Of a DNA stretch of 41,554 bases, positions 39,390-41,554 are shown piece after piece (position 1 is the stretch's first letter; each line of letters starts with the position of its first letter). The stretch lies in contig DDVI01000067.1 of assembly GCA_002345205.1 (NCBI GenBank), positions 1 through 41,554 of the forward strand, in the 5' to 3' direction. Source of the DNA: Bdellovibrionaceae bacterium UBA2316. Lineage in GTDB: Bacteria; Bdellovibrionota; Bdellovibrionia; Bdellovibrionales; Bdellovibrionaceae. Both the position numbers and the translations under genes were made by a program. The notes under the pieces were generated by a model that was given only the letters and a program-made list of their open reading frames with translations, ran no database searches and was not told the DNA's origin.

Positions 39390-41554
39390 CTAGTTAGCGT
39401 CCGCCGGTGATCGCGTGTTTTGGATCCAGTGGTAACCGCGACAGCCTAGTTTTCCCGGCATTGAATAGCATGTCGAAAATTCGCCTAACATGAAATCGCT
39501 CACTGGGTTTAACTTTGTAGTAAGTTCTGGTGACAGTAAATGGGGAACTTCCTTTGATGATAATTGGAAGTAATTGTTGCGTCCCCAACAATAGAGATTG
39601 TTGTTCGAAGTCTCTGCGCAGGTATGAAACTTTCCAACTTTGATTTTACTAATTTTAGTATTGGCGGAAACCAAAGTAGGCTTCATTACTGGCTCTTGGT
39701 GACCAACACCGATTTGGCCAAAATCATTTTTTCCCCAACATTTGATTTGATCATGAGCCGTGATACCACACGTATGGAAGTCGCCTAGCGACACCTGTTT
39801 GTACTGAGTTTCCGGATCGATATTCTGAATTGTTCCTTGATAATGCGCATGCCCAGTTCCAAGTTGACCAAAATCGCTGCGTCCCCAACATCTTAGTGTG
39901 TCGTCTTCCTTAATGCCACACGTATGGTATGCGCCGGAAGCAATGGATTTGAATTTGATATTTGGATCTACTGTTAATGGAACTTTTGATGATTTAATAT
40001 GCCCTAAGCCTAATTGAACGAAATCTCCGCGACCCCAACATTTGGCTAAGCCTTCGATACTGATACCACATGTATGATATAGACCAACGCTAATTGATTT
40101 ATACTGAGTATTAGGATCTACCGTTGTTGGCGTTAGAACTTTCTGTTGAGTCGGATCACCGATTTGGCCGTAGCTATTGTCGCCCCAGCATTTTAGAGCG
40201 TGCCAGTCGGCCCCGTCCTTTTGAACTTTGGTGATTCCGCAACTATGGAAAAGGCCAATTTTTAGAACTTCCCATTTTGGAAACGTAGAAATTTCTAACA
40301 TTTGGACATAGTCTTTACTGGTGCTCACGCCTAATTGGTTGAAACGGTTGTCACCCCAGCAAAAAGTTTTTTTGTCGTTAGTTTGGATGCAACCTTGGTT
40401 GCCGATAGCAGACATTTCCAAAATATTATCAAAAGACATTTCAAAATTTTTAAATAGATTCAATTTGTTCTTTGCAATTTCGGCATTCGATACAATGACG
40501 GCATTGTTTTTAGTTTTATTCTTTGGCATTTCATAACCAACAAAATAAATCATTAGTAGTAGAATAGCAGCAAATGCGCCGTAAATCCATTTTAGGTCTT
40601 TTTTAGTTTCTAATTCTTTGAACTCACTTAAATCTTGGACTTTAAAATTTAAAGCTTTTAATGAAGTGCTAGTACGAGTATTCCCCGTTTTTCCATCACC
40701 ACTTTGGCTCGCCAAGATAATAGATTGATGTAACGAGCCCTCATTTTCTGGATTATACGAATATTCCGAGAAATCATCAGAGTTTAATTTAAGCTGACTA
40801 AATTTCACTAACTTGTCTTGAGACTTTTCGTAGGAATGATAGAACGTATTTTTTAAATAATCGCTGAAAATGTGCTTATTGAATTCAGGAAAATGAATAT
40901 TTAGAAAGGTACTAATCGCGTTCGATAATTCCTGGCCCGACTGATAACGTTGGTTTTTATCGTTTGCTAAACAACGATTTACAATGGTCACCAATTCCAT
41001 GTACTTCGGATCGGTGTGTAATGATAAATCGGGAATAAAGCCCTGTTTGATTTTATTTAGGGTTTCAATTTCTGTTTCAGAGGCAAACAGACGGCGGTTA
41101 GCTATTAGCTCCCAAATAATCACGCCTAAAGAAAACAGATCTGTGCGGTGATCCATCGGTTCGCCACGAACTTGTTCGGGGCTCATGTAACCAAATTTAC
41201 CTTTTAATGTACCTGATCCTGTCGAATCCGCTTTAGCCGTGGATTTTGCGATACCGAAATCGATAACTTTGATTTCGCCATTGTAGCTGACCATGATGTT
41301 TTGTGGGCTTACATCGCGATGAATAATGTTTAATGGCTGGCCAGTGTAAATGTCGCGCGCGGAATGAGCGTAATCTAAACCACTAGCCACTTCTTTGATA
41401 ATGTAGGCAATAAACTCGATCGGGAGCTTTCTGTTTTCGTTTCCAAGGGCTTGAATAATTTGTTTCAAGTTCTTGCCATGAACGAATTCCATGACAATGT
41501 AAAACTGACTGATTTTATCAACACCGAAATCAAAGATGTTTACAATATTAGATC
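39390..41554 (-). CDS. Ser/Thr protein kinase with periplasmic RCC1-repeat domain (5' end outside the window)
   Basis: The open frame runs off the right edge (visible codons before M read SNIVNIFDFGVDKISQFYIV, typical of a kinase N-lobe), so it is partial; the ATP-binding Lys is beyond the edge. Visible: the catalytic loop HRDVSPQN, DFGIAKS, the activation-segment end YMSPEQVRG and the late DLFSLGVIIWEL. The HRDVSPQN form is common in myxobacteria and bdellovibrios. After a linker there is one TM (WIYGAFAAILLLMIYFVGY) and a C-terminal beta-propeller: about six RCC1-like units such as LKCWGDNSYGQIG, LRCWGRSDFGQLG and LYCWGRNNYFQLS, each followed by a 'HTCG' segment. The propeller is probably periplasmic, so it may sense a ligand or cell-wall state and signal to the cytoplasm. 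Confidence 0.9.
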   Translation of the reverse strand, partial: SNIVNIFDFGVDKISQFYIVMEFVHGKNLKQIIQALGNENRKLPIEFIAYIIKEVASGLDYAHSARDIYTGQPLNIIHRDVSPQNIMVSYNGEIKVIDFGIAKSTAKADSTGSGTLKGKFGYMSPEQVRGEPMDHRTDLFSLGVIIWELIANRRLFASETEIETLNKIKQGFIPDLSLHTDPKYMELVTIVNRCLANDKNQRYQSGQELSNAISTFLNIHFPEFNKHIFSDYLKNTFYHSYEKSQDKLVKFSQLKLNSDDFSEYSYNPENEGSLHQSIILASQSGDGKTGNTRTSTSLKALNFKVQDLSEFKELETKKDLKWIYGAFAAILLLMIYFVGYEMPKNKTKNNAVIVSNAEIAKNKLNLFKNFEMSFDNILEMSAIGNQGCIQTNDKKTFCWGDNRFNQLGVSTSKDYVQMLEISTFPKWEVLKIGLFHSCGITKVQKDGADWHALKCWGDNSYGQIGDPTQQKVLTPTTVDPNTQYKSISVGLYHTCGISIEGLAKCWGRGDFVQLGLGHIKSSKVPLTVDPNIKFKSIASGAYHTCGIKEDDTLRCWGRSDFGQLGTGHAHYQGTIQNIDPETQYKQVSLGDFHTCGITAHDQIKCWGKNDFGQIGVGHQEPVMKPTLVSANTKISKIKVGKFHTCAETSNNNLYCWGRNNYFQLSSKEVPHLLSPELTTKLNPVSDFMLGEFSTCYSMPGKLGCRGYHWIQNTRSPADAN

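Noticed and set aside
1..41554. c-di-GMP riboswitch (class I or II), tRNA, rRNA and CRISPR signatures
   Set aside because: Intergenic regions were read for GEMM-like cores, T-loop GGTTCGA motifs and regular direct repeats; none convincing was found. A covariance-model scan would settle this.

Overview
The window looks like a chromosomal segment of a low-GC (by eye about 40-42 %) predatory bacterium of the Bdellovibrio / Pseudobdellovibrio group (Bdellovibrionota). The genus call is inference. It rests on myxobacterial/bdellovibrio-style Ser/Thr kinase motifs, a TrmFO plus ThyA/FolA folate set, a split Tad (Flp) pilus locus, and, most tellingly, a 100-residue secreted Lys/Ser-rich protein convergent with a large Gly-rich secreted protein between Tad genes. 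That arrangement matches the Bdellovibrio host-interaction (hit) locus (Bd0108/Bd0109). No rRNA, tRNA, CRISPR array, intact insertion sequence or prophage was seen.

Layout. 1-1.15 kb: start of a gene leaving the window on the left, a small secreted protein, and a decayed helix-turn-helix gene. 1.15-8.2 kb: a membrane class III nucleotide cyclase, trmFO, a DciA-like protein, a short-repeat pair, an RpoH-type sigma factor with a long N-terminal extension, a PHA-granule-family protein, and aspS of the non-discriminating sequence type. 8.4-19.4 kb: surface/predation island. It has the Tad ATPase (CpaF) and secretin (CpaC), a receiver-histidine kinase, the hit-like pair, a YtcJ-like amidohydrolase, and a tightly coupled six-gene Tad operon (Flp pilin, TadE-like, TadG-like, a 34-residue membrane peptide, a CpaB-like protein, and an unknown 284-residue secreted protein). 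19.5-27 kb: folD, a phytase-like esterase-domain protein and an RlmI-like methyltransferase in one direction; a coiled-coil / YbjQ / YbjQ / M48 protease operon in the other; then a lipoprotein NodB deacetylase and a YkgJ-type Cys-cluster protein. 27-31.6 kb: an LspA fused to a two-TM HAMP-like module, DacB (PBP4), a lytic transglycosylase, a Cys-rich secreted protein and a PilZ protein. 31.6-31.9 kb: a 238-bp nested palindrome. 32-35 kb: folA-thyA, a 46-residue membrane peptide, hpt and a UPRT-like PRTase. 35-41.5 kb: a zinc-ribbon membrane protein, the dcw fragment rsmH-ftsL-ftsI, and a Ser/Thr kinase with a periplasmic RCC1-repeat domain that runs off the right end.

Themes. One-carbon/nucleotide metabolism (FolD, ThyA, FolA, TrmFO, Hpt, UPRT), peptidoglycan work (FtsI, DacB, transglycosylase, NodB deacetylase) and surface signalling (Tad pilus, hit proteins, REC-HK, cyclase, PilZ, STK) are all represented. 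The most distinctive points are: the hit-like pair, where the transcription terminator of one gene is encoded inside the coding end of the other; the fully overlapping Tad operon with a hidden 34-codon gene and a pilin ribosome-binding site locked in a hairpin; two direct repeats spaced 21 bp apart upstream of the Gly-rich gene; the LspA-HAMP fusion; and the 238-bp palindrome.
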